In this document: piece after piece, positions 35,353 to 43,853 of the stretch | How the letters are laid out: each line of letters opens with the position of its first letter | How positions within the stretch are numbered: position 1 is the stretch's first letter | Assembly: GCF_009729075.1 (NCBI RefSeq) | Contig: NZ_VTGY01000007.1 | Span: 289,302-353,301 of the forward strand | Source of the DNA: Mycolicibacterium sp. CBMA 226 | GTDB lineage: Bacteria; Actinomycetota; Actinomycetes; Mycobacteriales; Mycobacteriaceae | Reading direction: 5' to 3' | DNA: 64,000 bases | Notes under the pieces: generated by a model | Database searches by the model: none | The model's input: only the letters and a program-made list of their open reading frames with translations | What the model was told of the DNA's origin: nothing | Made by a program: the position numbers and the translations under genes

Positions 35353-36594
35353 CTAGAAAACCGTGCCGTCACTGCTGATGGACAGCGGCGGGTTGCCGGC
35401 CCGTAGCTGTTGCGCAAGGGTGCGCCCGGCGGCCCACGTGCCGCCCTCGAGGACACAGGCCAGGGGCAGAGCCGCCGGGTCGAGGCCGAGCCCGGCGCGT
35501 ACCAGCGGCGCGAGGGCGTCGAGCAGCGCGACGGTCAAGGCTCGCCACTCGACGACCAATTCATCGGCGACCGACCAGGTTCGGTCCGCAGCCGACGGAT
35601 CGCGCAAGCCCAGGACACCGGTGTCGAGCAGCAGGCCACCATTGCGGTACTCGGGTAGCCCGGTCAGGGCGTCGAGCCCGGTGACCGTCACCCCTGCCCA
35701 CTCGAACGGCTCCAGCAGCGAGTAGGTCAGCCACTGCGAAAGCTTGTGGAACGGCATCCACCCGTGCGACAACCCCGCCCCCGGAACCGCGGGGTGCGTC
35801 CAGCAGTCGCCGAGCGGGATACCGCCGATGTCGTTGTCCGCCAGCCAGATCCCGGAGAGGGTGTCCAGGAGCTGGACCAGAATGTCGTGCGCGCCGACTG
35901 TTGGGCCGGCCAGCACGTCGAACAGACCGCCGGGACGCCCCTGCGGTCCGAAGATCTCAGGCTGGCCGGCCAGGGCGGCACCGAGGCGGCGCAGCAGCTG
36001 TACCCGCCCGCTGAGCCCGACCAGCGGATTGCCCGGCCCGGCCTGAAATGCCCGGCTGAGGGCAGCGTCGTCGACGCTGAGCAGTCCGTCGGCGTCGACC
36101 TGCCAAGGCTGCGCCGGATCGCTGGAGAACAACCCGTCGGCAAAGGCATGCCAGCTGGCCACCCCGAGGCCCTCGGACCGCGTGAAGCGTTGCCCCGTAG
36201 CGGATTCCACGTAACCCCAGTCCGGCCCGGCGCCGGCGTCGAGCAGCACGCTGACCACGGCGAGGTCGATCATCGAGCGGGCCTGGGCGGCCGTGTCCAA
36301 CGTGGCCAACCGGGCGCGCAGGTCGGTGGTGCGGTCGGCGTCGCCGGCCTCGAAATGCCGCCAGCGGCTGTGATACGGGATCGCCAGGCCCGGGTACCGC
36401 GTGCGGGTGACGGCGCCGACGAGGTCAGCGGCCCGCGACATCGCGTCGTCGTCGACCACGAACCAGCGAGACTCCCCCGCCCGCGCACGCTGCAGCAGGA
36501 AGTCCGCCCGCTCGCGGATGGCGTCAGTGCTGCGCAGGATGCGGACTGCGACGGTGCTGTCGGCATCGGTGTCGACGTCGGTGCCCGTTGTCAT
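35353..36594 (-). CDS. URC4/Urg3-family protein (DUF1688)
   Basis: 413 residues from ATG 36594, fixed by ATGA overlap with URC1. It matches the DUF1688 family through I-P-Y-H-S-R-W-R-H-F, V-S-V-L-L-D-A-G-A-G-P-D-W and Y-R-N-G-G-L-L-L-D-T-G-V. In the URC pathway this protein is required for uracil breakdown, but its reaction is not firmly known; loss of the URC4 step blocks degradation of the nucleotide intermediate. It lies 9 bases upstream of upp. Confidence 0.9.
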   Translation of the reverse strand: MTTGTDVDTDADSTVAVRILRSTDAIRERADFLLQRARAGESRWFVVDDDAMSRAADLVGAVTRTRYPGLAIPYHSRWRHFEAGDADRTTDLRARLATLDTAAQARSMIDLAVVSVLLDAGAGPDWGYVESATGQRFTRSEGLGVASWHAFADGLFSSDPAQPWQVDADGLLSVDDAALSRAFQAGPGNPLVGLSGRVQLLRRLGAALAGQPEIFGPQGRPGGLFDVLAGPTVGAHDILVQLLDTLSGIWLADNDIGGIPLGDCWTHPAVPGAGLSHGWMPFHKLSQWLTYSLLEPFEWAGVTVTGLDALTGLPEYRNGGLLLDTGVLGLRDPSAADRTWSVADELVVEWRALTVALLDALAPLVRAGLGLDPAALPLACVLEGGTWAAGRTLAQQLRAGNPPLSISSDGTVF

Positions 36595-37916
36595 GGCGTC
36601 AGTCCGCGCCCCTTGGCGATCTTGAGTTCGTCGGCGTCGGGCACTGGCCCCGGCGTGAAGTAACCGGCCGCCGTCTTGGCGTCGATCTCGACGCGGGCGT
36701 CGGCCGGGATCAGGTCGTCGGGGATGTTCACGCGCTCGACGACCTCGATACCCGAGCCGGTGATGGCGTCGTACTTCATGTTGCTCATCGACACCAGCCG
36801 ATGAATCTTGCGGACACCCAGCCAGTGCAACACGTCGGGCATGAGTTCCTGGAAACGCATATCCTGCACTCCGGCAACGCATTCCGTCCGGGCGAAGTAC
36901 TGGTCGGCGGTGTCGCCACCCACCTGACGCTTACGGGCGTTGTACACCAGGAATTTGGTGACCTCGCCCAGCGCCCGGCCCTCCTTGCGGGAGTAGGCCA
37001 CCAGCCCGACCCCGCCGCGCTGCGCACCCTGGATGCACTCCTCGATGGCATGGGTGAGATACGGCCGGCACGTACAGATGTCGGAGCCGAACACGTCCGA
37101 GCCGTTGCATTCGTCGTGCACGCGCGCCGTCAGCTCCACGTCCGGGTCGGCGAGATCGCGGGGCTCGCCGAAGATGTAGACGGTCTGTCCCCCGATCGGC
37201 GGCAGAAAGACCTCGAGGTCGCCGCGGGTGACGAGTTCGGGGTACATGCCACCGGTCTCCTCGAACAGCACGCGGCGCAATTCCGTTTCGCTACAACCGA
37301 ATCGCGCCGCCACGCCGGGAAGGAACCAGACGGGCTCGATGGCCGCTTTGGTCACCAGTGCGGCACCGTTATCGAGCAGCACCCGACCGTCCGGGCGGAG
37401 CCGGCCCTTGATGATCGCCTCGGCGACCTCCGGCAGGATCACGTGAGCTTTGGTGATCGCGATGGTCGGCCGGATGTCATAGCCGCCTGCCAGTTCGGCG
37501 GTGAAGGCCTCCGCAACCATGGCGCCCCACGGGTCCAGGCTCACGATCGCCCCCGGTTCGGTCCACTGGGGGTACGGCCCGATCACGTCGGTGGGTGCGG
37601 TGTTGGTCAGGTCAGCACGGTGCTCCGGCGAGAGCGCACCGGCCGCCACCGCCAGTGCCCGGTACACGCTGTACGAGCCACTGTGGGTGCCGATCACGTT
37701 GCGGTGCGCTCGCGTGGTCGTGGTTCCGATCACCGGGCCGCGCTCGGCGGCGGTGGCGGCGCCCCACTGGATCGGCAGGGCATCGGCGCCGCCGCTGTGG
37801 GACGTCAACCTGATGTGACGGGCCGGGTTGCGCGGCGGGACCACCGACGCCACGGGACCTGATACTGCATCTGGACCTGATGCAGCGTCGAGACCTGATT
37901 CAACGACCATCGACAT
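36591..37916 (-). CDS. URC1-type GTP cyclohydrolase II homolog
   Basis: 441 residues from ATG 37916. The GTP-cyclohydrolase II domain (about 200-420) has the zinc site H-D-E-C-N-G-S-D, then D-I-C-T-C (three Cys) and R-K-E-G-R-A-L-G. The N-terminal 200-residue extension (T-S-H-S-G-G, H-R-N-V-I-G-T-H-S-G-S-Y) is typical of URC1 rather than RibA. It is thought to open a uridine-nucleotide ring in uracil catabolism. The first 18 residues are a degenerate S-G-x-x-A-x hexapeptide repeat. Confidence 0.88.
   Translation of the reverse strand: MSMVVESGLDAASGPDAVSGPVASVVPPRNPARHIRLTSHSGGADALPIQWGAATAAERGPVIGTTTTRAHRNVIGTHSGSYSVYRALAVAAGALSPEHRADLTNTAPTDVIGPYPQWTEPGAIVSLDPWGAMVAEAFTAELAGGYDIRPTIAITKAHVILPEVAEAIIKGRLRPDGRVLLDNGAALVTKAAIEPVWFLPGVAARFGCSETELRRVLFEETGGMYPELVTRGDLEVFLPPIGGQTVYIFGEPRDLADPDVELTARVHDECNGSDVFGSDICTCRPYLTHAIEECIQGAQRGGVGLVAYSRKEGRALGEVTKFLVYNARKRQVGGDTADQYFARTECVAGVQDMRFQELMPDVLHWLGVRKIHRLVSMSNMKYDAITGSGIEVVERVNIPDDLIPADARVEIDAKTAAGYFTPGPVPDADELKIAKGRGLTP
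37845..37898 (-). repeat. Three degenerate 18-bp repeats in the URC1 N terminus
   Basis: Three 18-bp units on the minus strand each start TCAGGTC and encode S-G-L-D-A-A, S-G-P-D-A-V and S-G-P-V-A-S. The units end in ACCTGA when read on the plus strand. Confidence 0.6.
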
Positions 37917-37987
37917 CGCTCCTTCCGGGCATGCTCCAGTCAACCCTGAAACAGCCGGGTGTGCAGCGGTACCGCCGGACAGGCAGA

Positions 37988-40900
37988 TCAGTAGACGTCG
38001 CGGACGTAACGCTTGTCGGCGATCAGCTCGCGCTTGTACTCATGCGCGGCGGATTCGGACATGCCGCCATGGGTCCTGATGATGTGGGTGAGCGCGACGT
38101 CGACGTCCTTGGCCATCCGCGTCGCGTCGCCGCACACGTAGAAGTGCGCACCGTCCTCGAGCCAGCGCCACAGAATCTCGCCGTGCTCGCGCATCCGGTG
38201 CTGCACGTACACCCGCTGCGACTGATCGCGGGAGAACGCGGTATCCAGCCGGGTCAGCAGCCCGTCGGCGGCGAATGCTTCCAATTCGTCTTGGTAATAG
38301 TAGTTTTCGGCACGGTGCTGGTCACCGAAGAACAGCCAGTTGCGACCGGTGTGGCCGAGGGCCCGGCGCTCGTGCAGGAACCCGCGGAAGGGCGCGATGC
38401 CCGTACCGGGGCCGACCATGATCATCGGGGTCAGGGCGTCCTCGGGCGGCCGGAAGTGCGGAGCCGGCTGCAGGAACACCGGCACCGTCTGGGCCCGGTC
38501 AGCCAGGTAGGTGGATGCGACGCCGTGGCGGATGCCACCTCGGACACCCGCGTACCGCACCACCGACACCGTCAGTTGCACCTCGTCGGGGCTCACCAGC
38601 GGGCTGGAGGATATCGAATACGAGCGAGGTGCCAGGCGCACCAACGCATCTCGCCATTCCTCGGGTTCGGCCAGTACCCTGAACTCCTCGACGAGGTCCA
38701 GGCCGGTGCGGCCGTCGAGCCAGCGATCCCGTTCCTCCCGGGGCGCCCGCAGAATCTTGGCGCCGCTGCGCTCGGCCAGGAAGTTGAGCAGCGTCGGCGA
38801 CACCTTGCAGATGTCGTACGACGTGGTGAGTGCGTCCCGCAGGGCTGTGTCGTGACCGTCGATCTCGATGATCTCGTCGCCGGACAGCCCGGTGGCGGAG
38901 AGCCAGGCGGTCACCGCCTCCGGCGCGTTCGCCACCACCACGCCCAGCGCGTCGCCGACGCCATAGCCGACCTCGTGTCCGGACAGGTCGAAACCGATCT
39001 GTCGGACTTCCTTGGCACCGCCCCTCGTCAGCAGAATGTTGCGGCACAACGGAACCGATATCGGGTGGTTGCGGGTGAACGGCTCGGCGCGCGTCGGAGC
39101 CGGCTTGATGGGCGCATCCACGGTGACGGCGACCGGGTCCGACGCGGCCAATTCGACAACGGCGTCGGCCCACTGGGCGAGCGGCTCGTCGTCGTAGGCC
39201 TCGCAGTCCGTCCGGTCCAGCAGCGCGGTGGCTCCGAGTTCGGCGAAGCGGCCGTCCAGGGATTTGGCGTAGCCGCAGAAGTTCTCGTACGCACGGTCGC
39301 CGATGCCGAGCACCGAGTACCGCACGCCGGAGAGATCCGGCGCATCGGCAGCAGTCAAGCGGGCCCAGAAGTCCACGCCGTTGTCGGGTGGGCCGCCGTC
39401 GCCGAAAGTGCTTGTGACGACGAGGACTTCGCCGGCGGCGACGACCTCGTCCAGCGCGGTGTCGTCCAGCACTTGCAGCCGGGCCCCAGCGATCTTCGCG
39501 GCCAGGCCGGTGGCGAACTCCTCTGCCGTGCCGGTCTGCGACGCCCACAGCACCAGCGGGCCCGACCGCTCCGGCTGGACTCCGGTCACCGCTGCCGGGC
39601 CCGAGACACTGTGCGCGCCGGCCAGTGCCCCGTCGACCCACAGCCGCACTGCGGGTGTGACAGGTGCCGACGCGGGCAGAACCGGCACGCCGGTGGCATG
39701 CTGAATGCCGCTGAAAAAGCCCGACAGGTAGACCTTTTCGGTGTCGTTGAGCGCCGGCGGTCCGGTCAGGCCCAGCGCGGTGGCCAGCGGGTGGTCCCCG
39801 CCGATCGACGGCATAGGTGCGGCCAAGGCGGGCTCGACCGCCACCGGCGCCAGGCGCACCGCGCACGCCTTGAACTCCGGCTGCAACGATTCGGGGTCCA
39901 CCGCGTCGTTGGTCACGGCGTTGATGGTCAGCCGCTCACCCTGCGCGTCGTTCCAGTGGAAAGGCGCGAAGCAATTCCCTTGGCGCACCCGGTCGGTCAC
40001 GACGGCCGGCAATACCGCGCTGCCGCGTCGCGACGACACCTCGACGGACGCACCGCCGGTGATGCCGAGGCCGGCCGCGTCGACGGGATGAATCTCGATG
40101 AACGGCGACCCGTTGAGCTTGTTGAGTTTGGCCACCTTCCCGGTCTTGGTCATGGTGTGCCACTGGTGTTGCAGCCGACCGGTGCCCAGCACCAACGGGA
40201 ATTCGTCGTCGGGCAGTTCGGCGGCGTCCAGGTGCGGACGGGCGTGGAACACCGCCCGCCCCGTCGGTGTCGGGAATGCCAGCCGTGGCCGGTGCCCGTC
40301 CGCGTCGACGAACAGTTCCTGGCTCACCCCGTCGTTGAGGTAGCGGATCGGGTTTCGATCACCGCCCTCGGGTGGGCAGGGCCATTGCAGCGGGGTCTCC
40401 CGCAGCCGCTCGTAGGTCACGCCGCTGAGGTCGTAACCGGTTCGGCGGTTGGCGAACTGGCGGATTTCGGCGAACACGTCCTCGCTGGACTTGTAGTCGA
40501 ACTGGTCGCCGAAGCCCAGGTGCCGCGCCACATTGCAGATCAGTTCCCAGTCCGGCCGCGCGTCACCGGCCGCCGGGATGCTCTGCTGCAGGAGCGTCAG
40601 GTTGCGTTCAGAGTTGACCATGACACCGTCGGCCTCGGCCCACAGCGTGGCGGGCAGCACGATGTCGGCGTAGGCGTTGGTCGCGGTGTCCTGGTAGGCG
40701 TCCTGGGTGATCACCAGTTCGGCAGCCTCCAGACCGTCGATGACGGTCTGCCGATTGGCCACGGTGGCAACAGGATTGGTGCAGATGATCCACACTGCCT
40801 TGATGTCGCCGGTGCCCAGCTGCCGGAACATCTCGATGGTGCCGGGGCCGACGTCGGTGCGGATGGTGCCCGGTGCCAGCTCCCACTGTTCTTCCACGTA

Positions 40901-42016
40901 TGCGCGGTCGGCGGCCGATGTCACGGCGCGTTGCCCGGGCAGACCCGGGCCCATGTAGCCCATTTCGCGGCCGCCCATGGCGTTGGGCTGCCCGGTCAGC
41001 GACATCGGGCCGCTGCCGGTGCGGCAGATGGCGCCGGTCGCGAGGTGCAGGTTGCAGATGGCGTTGGTGTTCCAGGTGCCGTGGGTGCTCTGGTTCAGGC
41101 CCATGGTCCAACACGACATCCACTCCCCTGCCTCGGCGATCATGTCGGCGGCGCGGCGGATGTCGGCTTCGGGGAGTCCGGTGATCTCGGCGACCTTCGC
41201 CGGCGAATAGTCGGCGAGGAACGCGGGCATGGCCTCCCAGCCCTCGGTGTGCTCGGCGATGAATTCGTGGTCTATCGCCCCGCTTTCGACCAGGAGGTGC
41301 AGCAGGCCGTTGAGCAGCGCCAGATCGGTGCCGGGTTTGATCTGCAGGAACAGATCGGCCTTCTCGGCTGTCGTGTTGCGGCGCGGGTCGACGACAATCA
41401 GCTTGGCTCCCTTGGCGATTCGATCGGCCATGCGCAAGAACAGGATGGGGTGGCAGTCTGCCATGTTGGCGCCGATGACGAAAAACAGGTCGGCAGAATC
41501 GAAATCGGTGTACGACCCGGGCGGGCCGTCAGCACCGAGCGACTGCTTGAAACCCGTGCCCGCGCTTGCCATGCACAGCCGGGAGTTGGATTCGATGTGC
41601 ACGGTGCGGATGAAACCCTTGGCCAATTTGTTGGCCAGGTACTGGGCCTCGATCGTCATCTGGCCCGAAACGTACAGCGCCACAGCGTCGGATCCGTGTT
41701 CGTCGACGATGGCCCGGAGCCGGCGGCCGGCCTCGGCGGTGGCGTCGTCGACTGCGACATTGACCGCTTCGGCGCCCCGGCTGTGCCGGACCAGGGCCGT
41801 GGTGAGCCGGCCGTCGCCGGCGCCCATCAACTCGGCATGCGTCGCACCCTTGGTGCACAGCCGCCCGAAATTGGTGGGGTGCAACCGGTCGCCGGACACG
41901 CGGGCGATGACGGGCAGCCCGCTACCGGAGTCGCTGCGGGTCTCGACCGAGATACCGCAGCCGACACCGCAGTACGAGCACGCCGTGCGTGTCGTGTGTG
42001 CTGCTGCGGTGGTCAC
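37988..42016 (-). CDS. narB: Assimilatory nitrate reductase fused to a flavoprotein reductase
   Basis: 1342 residues from a GTG. Residues 13-20 are C-S-Y-C-G-V-G-C and, with the later L-C-T-K-G, hold a 4Fe-4S cluster. The Mo-bis-MGD domain extends to about 790. A flavodoxin domain starts near 817 (L-W-A-S-Q-T-G-T-A-E-E-F), followed by a sulfite-reductase-type FAD domain and an NADPH domain ending in Y-V-C-G-D-A-T-R-M-A-K-D-V. The protein is thus a self-contained NADPH-dependent nitrate reductase (cf. the M. smegmatis locus). No nitrite reductase is in this window. A NarK transporter lies at 43.9-45.3 kb. Confidence 0.9.
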   Translation of the reverse strand: MTTAAAHTTRTACSYCGVGCGISVETRSDSGSGLPVIARVSGDRLHPTNFGRLCTKGATHAELMGAGDGRLTTALVRHSRGAEAVNVAVDDATAEAGRRLRAIVDEHGSDAVALYVSGQMTIEAQYLANKLAKGFIRTVHIESNSRLCMASAGTGFKQSLGADGPPGSYTDFDSADLFFVIGANMADCHPILFLRMADRIAKGAKLIVVDPRRNTTAEKADLFLQIKPGTDLALLNGLLHLLVESGAIDHEFIAEHTEGWEAMPAFLADYSPAKVAEITGLPEADIRRAADMIAEAGEWMSCWTMGLNQSTHGTWNTNAICNLHLATGAICRTGSGPMSLTGQPNAMGGREMGYMGPGLPGQRAVTSAADRAYVEEQWELAPGTIRTDVGPGTIEMFRQLGTGDIKAVWIICTNPVATVANRQTVIDGLEAAELVITQDAYQDTATNAYADIVLPATLWAEADGVMVNSERNLTLLQQSIPAAGDARPDWELICNVARHLGFGDQFDYKSSEDVFAEIRQFANRRTGYDLSGVTYERLRETPLQWPCPPEGGDRNPIRYLNDGVSQELFVDADGHRPRLAFPTPTGRAVFHARPHLDAAELPDDEFPLVLGTGRLQHQWHTMTKTGKVAKLNKLNGSPFIEIHPVDAAGLGITGGASVEVSSRRGSAVLPAVVTDRVRQGNCFAPFHWNDAQGERLTINAVTNDAVDPESLQPEFKACAVRLAPVAVEPALAAPMPSIGGDHPLATALGLTGPPALNDTEKVYLSGFFSGIQHATGVPVLPASAPVTPAVRLWVDGALAGAHSVSGPAAVTGVQPERSGPLVLWASQTGTAEEFATGLAAKIAGARLQVLDDTALDEVVAAGEVLVVTSTFGDGGPPDNGVDFWARLTAADAPDLSGVRYSVLGIGDRAYENFCGYAKSLDGRFAELGATALLDRTDCEAYDDEPLAQWADAVVELAASDPVAVTVDAPIKPAPTRAEPFTRNHPISVPLCRNILLTRGGAKEVRQIGFDLSGHEVGYGVGDALGVVVANAPEAVTAWLSATGLSGDEIIEIDGHDTALRDALTTSYDICKVSPTLLNFLAERSGAKILRAPREERDRWLDGRTGLDLVEEFRVLAEPEEWRDALVRLAPRSYSISSSPLVSPDEVQLTVSVVRYAGVRGGIRHGVASTYLADRAQTVPVFLQPAPHFRPPEDALTPMIMVGPGTGIAPFRGFLHERRALGHTGRNWLFFGDQHRAENYYYQDELEAFAADGLLTRLDTAFSRDQSQRVYVQHRMREHGEILWRWLEDGAHFYVCGDATRMAKDVDVALTHIIRTHGGMSESAAHEYKRELIADKRYVRDVY

Positions 42017-42191
42017 CGATTCCCCTTGGCTCGTAGCTGTCTGCCACAGTTCTACGGGCTGTCAATTCCGCAACCGTTGCGCCGCCATGTACGCCGCGTC
42101 AACCCCAGCGCACTTGCTCGTCAAGTCCTGGTGCGCAACATTTTTCGTTACGAAAACACGATGGAAACGCGCCGGAAATCTGTGATCCGGG

Positions 42192-43022
42192 TTACGCGCT
42201 GTCCGGTGACCAGCCCGGTCCGCGGAACGTGTGCCCGAAGCGGTGCGTCCAGGTCTTCGCCGCGCGCACATCGCGCCAGATAGCGGTGTACTCGTGCGTG
42301 GCGACCCGCAGCGGGTTGAAGGTCTTGATGTTCTTGGTCAGCCCGTAGACGACCCGCTCGCGCTCAGGCCGGAAACTGCCGAACAGCCGGTCCCAGATGA
42401 TGAGGATGCCGCCGTAATTCGTGTCGAGGTACTGGTCGTTGGAGCCGTGGTGCACGCGGTGATGCGACGGCGTGTTCATCACGAATTCGATTGGCCGCCA
42501 CATCTTTCCGACCCGCTCGGTGTGGATGAAGAACTGGTACAGGAGGCTGATCGACTGCTGCAGCAGGATCATCCACGGCGAGAATCCGAGGAACGCCAGC
42601 GGCAGCCAGAACGGCAGCGCCGTGAACGGCGTCCAGGTCTGCCGCAATGCGGTGGACAGGTTGTAGTGCTCGCTCGAGTGGTGCACGACGTGACTGGCCC
42701 AGAACACCCGGATCGTGTGGTGCGTGCGGTGATACCAGTAGTAGAGGAAGTCGTCGGCGACGAAGAGCGCGATCCAGGTCAGCGGGTTGTCGGCCGGCAG
42801 ATGTGCCGGCGCCACCAGGTAGGCCGCGCTGTACGCCGCCAGGACCACCAGCTTCCAGCCGATGTTGATGATGACGTTGCCGATACCCATCGTGAGACTG
42901 GTTCGGGAATCCCGGAATTCGTACCCGACCTCGTCGTCGTCCGGCAGGAAGCGGAAGGACAGTGCCTCCAGCACCAGACAGAGCACGAACACCGGGATGG
43001 CGTGCAGGATCAGATCGAACAT
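42192..43022 (-). CDS. Sterol desaturase/fatty acid hydroxylase family membrane protein
   Basis: 276 residues with several membrane segments. The di-iron histidine clusters are Y-H-R-T-H-H, H-V-V-H-H-S-S-E-H and H-H-R-V-H-H. It is a hydroxylase or desaturase of sterols, fatty acids or carotenoid-like substrates; the exact substrate is unknown. It lies 12 bases after the GntR gene and is presumably controlled by it. Confidence 0.88.
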   Translation of the reverse strand: MFDLILHAIPVFVLCLVLEALSFRFLPDDDEVGYEFRDSRTSLTMGIGNVIINIGWKLVVLAAYSAAYLVAPAHLPADNPLTWIALFVADDFLYYWYHRTHHTIRVFWASHVVHHSSEHYNLSTALRQTWTPFTALPFWLPLAFLGFSPWMILLQQSISLLYQFFIHTERVGKMWRPIEFVMNTPSHHRVHHGSNDQYLDTNYGGILIIWDRLFGSFRPERERVVYGLTKNIKTFNPLRVATHEYTAIWRDVRAAKTWTHRFGHTFRGPGWSPDSA

Positions 43023-43034
43023 CGGCGATGACTC

Positions 43035-43739
43035 CTACTGCTGAGTGGAAAGGATGGCGACGATCCGGCCCAGCAGCTCGTCGGCCACACGGTGAGCGGC
43101 GTCGGCGTCGCGCGCGACGAGGTGTTCGGCCAGCGTGATGTGGGCGTCGCGGTCGGCCAGTTCGCCTGCCATGCCGAGGTCGGCGATCGATTCGAAGCCG
43201 ATGTCGGCGAACGCTGCGACCAGCGTGTTCAGTGCGAGCCGGTAGGCGAGGTTGCCGCTGCCGTCGATGACGGCGGTCCAGAACGTCAGGTCCGCGGCGA
43301 AGGATTCGTCGGTGCGCTGCACTGGGTACGCCGCGGCCGCCGCGGCAATGGCCGCCAGTTGGCCATCGGTGGCGTTCCGGGCGCACAACCGGGCCGCGTC
43401 GGCAGCCACAGACCGGCGCATCACCATGATGTCGCGGGCGATCTGCAGCGCCGGCACCGCGCCGGTGGCCGCGAGGGTGCTGAGCACGTCCAGACCCGCC
43501 GTCTGGCGCCAATCCTGGACCCGGGTCTTGCCGCCGTGGCTGATCCGGACCAGGCGGGCCTGCTGCAGCCGCTTGAGCGCTTCCCGGATGGCATGCCGGT
43601 TCACCGCGAAGGCAAGGGCCAGCTCACGCTCGGACGGCAGCGCTTCGTCGACCGCGACGCGGCCCGACAGGATTTCATCGACGAGGTGCGCGAAGACCGA
43701 GTCACTGACCGCGGCCCGCGCGACGGGGGCGATGTCCAT
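43035..43739 (-). CDS. GntR-family (FadR type) transcriptional regulator
   Basis: 234 residues from ATG 43739. The wHTH region reads L-P-S-E-R-E-L-A-L-A-F-A-V-N-R-H-A-I-R-E-A-L-K-R-L; an all-helical FadR-type C-terminal domain with metal-binding His (H-I-T-L-A-E-H) follows. A palindrome of the TGGTxxxxxACCA class lies 35-51 bases upstream of its start, so it probably autoregulates and controls the hydroxylase downstream. Confidence 0.86.
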   Translation of the reverse strand: MDIAPVARAAVSDSVFAHLVDEILSGRVAVDEALPSERELALAFAVNRHAIREALKRLQQARLVRISHGGKTRVQDWRQTAGLDVLSTLAATGAVPALQIARDIMVMRRSVAADAARLCARNATDGQLAAIAAAAAAYPVQRTDESFAADLTFWTAVIDGSGNLAYRLALNTLVAAFADIGFESIADLGMAGELADRDAHITLAEHLVARDADAAHRVADELLGRIVAILSTQQ

Positions 43740-43765
43740 GCGCCAATTATCCGGACCCCGCGCAC

Positions 43766-43790
43766 AACTGGTCAACTGGTTGGACCAGTT
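43766..43790 (-). promoter_or_regulatory. Palindromic operator upstream of the GntR gene
   Basis: AACTGGT (43774-43780) with spacer TGG and ACCAGTT (43784-43790) form a perfect inverted repeat. An extra AACTGGT half-site is at 43766-43772, so there are three half-sites with 8-bp and 10-bp phasing. It matches the TGGT...ACCA class bound by FadR-type GntR proteins. Confidence 0.65.
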
Positions 43791-43809
43791 ATCTGGATCA
43801 CAAACATGG

Positions 43810-43842
43810 GAATGCCCCGCGGGAGCCTCCCGCGGGGCATTC
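43810..43842 (-). terminator. Terminator of narK
   Basis: A perfect 15-bp stem GAATGCCCCGCGGGA / complement with a 3-base loop, 11 bases past the NarK stop. GC-rich and without T-tract, as is common in mycobacteria. Confidence 0.75.
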
Positions 43843-43853
43843 GGGGCCGGCTG

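Noticed and set aside
36591..37916. Riboflavin biosynthesis RibA
   Set aside because: The long N-terminal part and the URC4 and upp neighbours fit URC1; no other riboflavin genes are present.
42100..42180. Possible GlnR box upstream of the nitrate reductase (GTTAC and GAAAC elements)
   Set aside because: GCAAC, GTTAC and GAAAC occur, but the AC spacings (10 and about 15 bases) do not match the 9-base spacing of GlnR sites I know, so I do not call it a site.
37880..42283. 1467-residue plus-strand ORF opposite the nitrate reductase
   Set aside because: It is antisense to a well-supported enzyme over its whole length, has shadow-type composition and no signature; long antisense ORFs are expected at this GC content.
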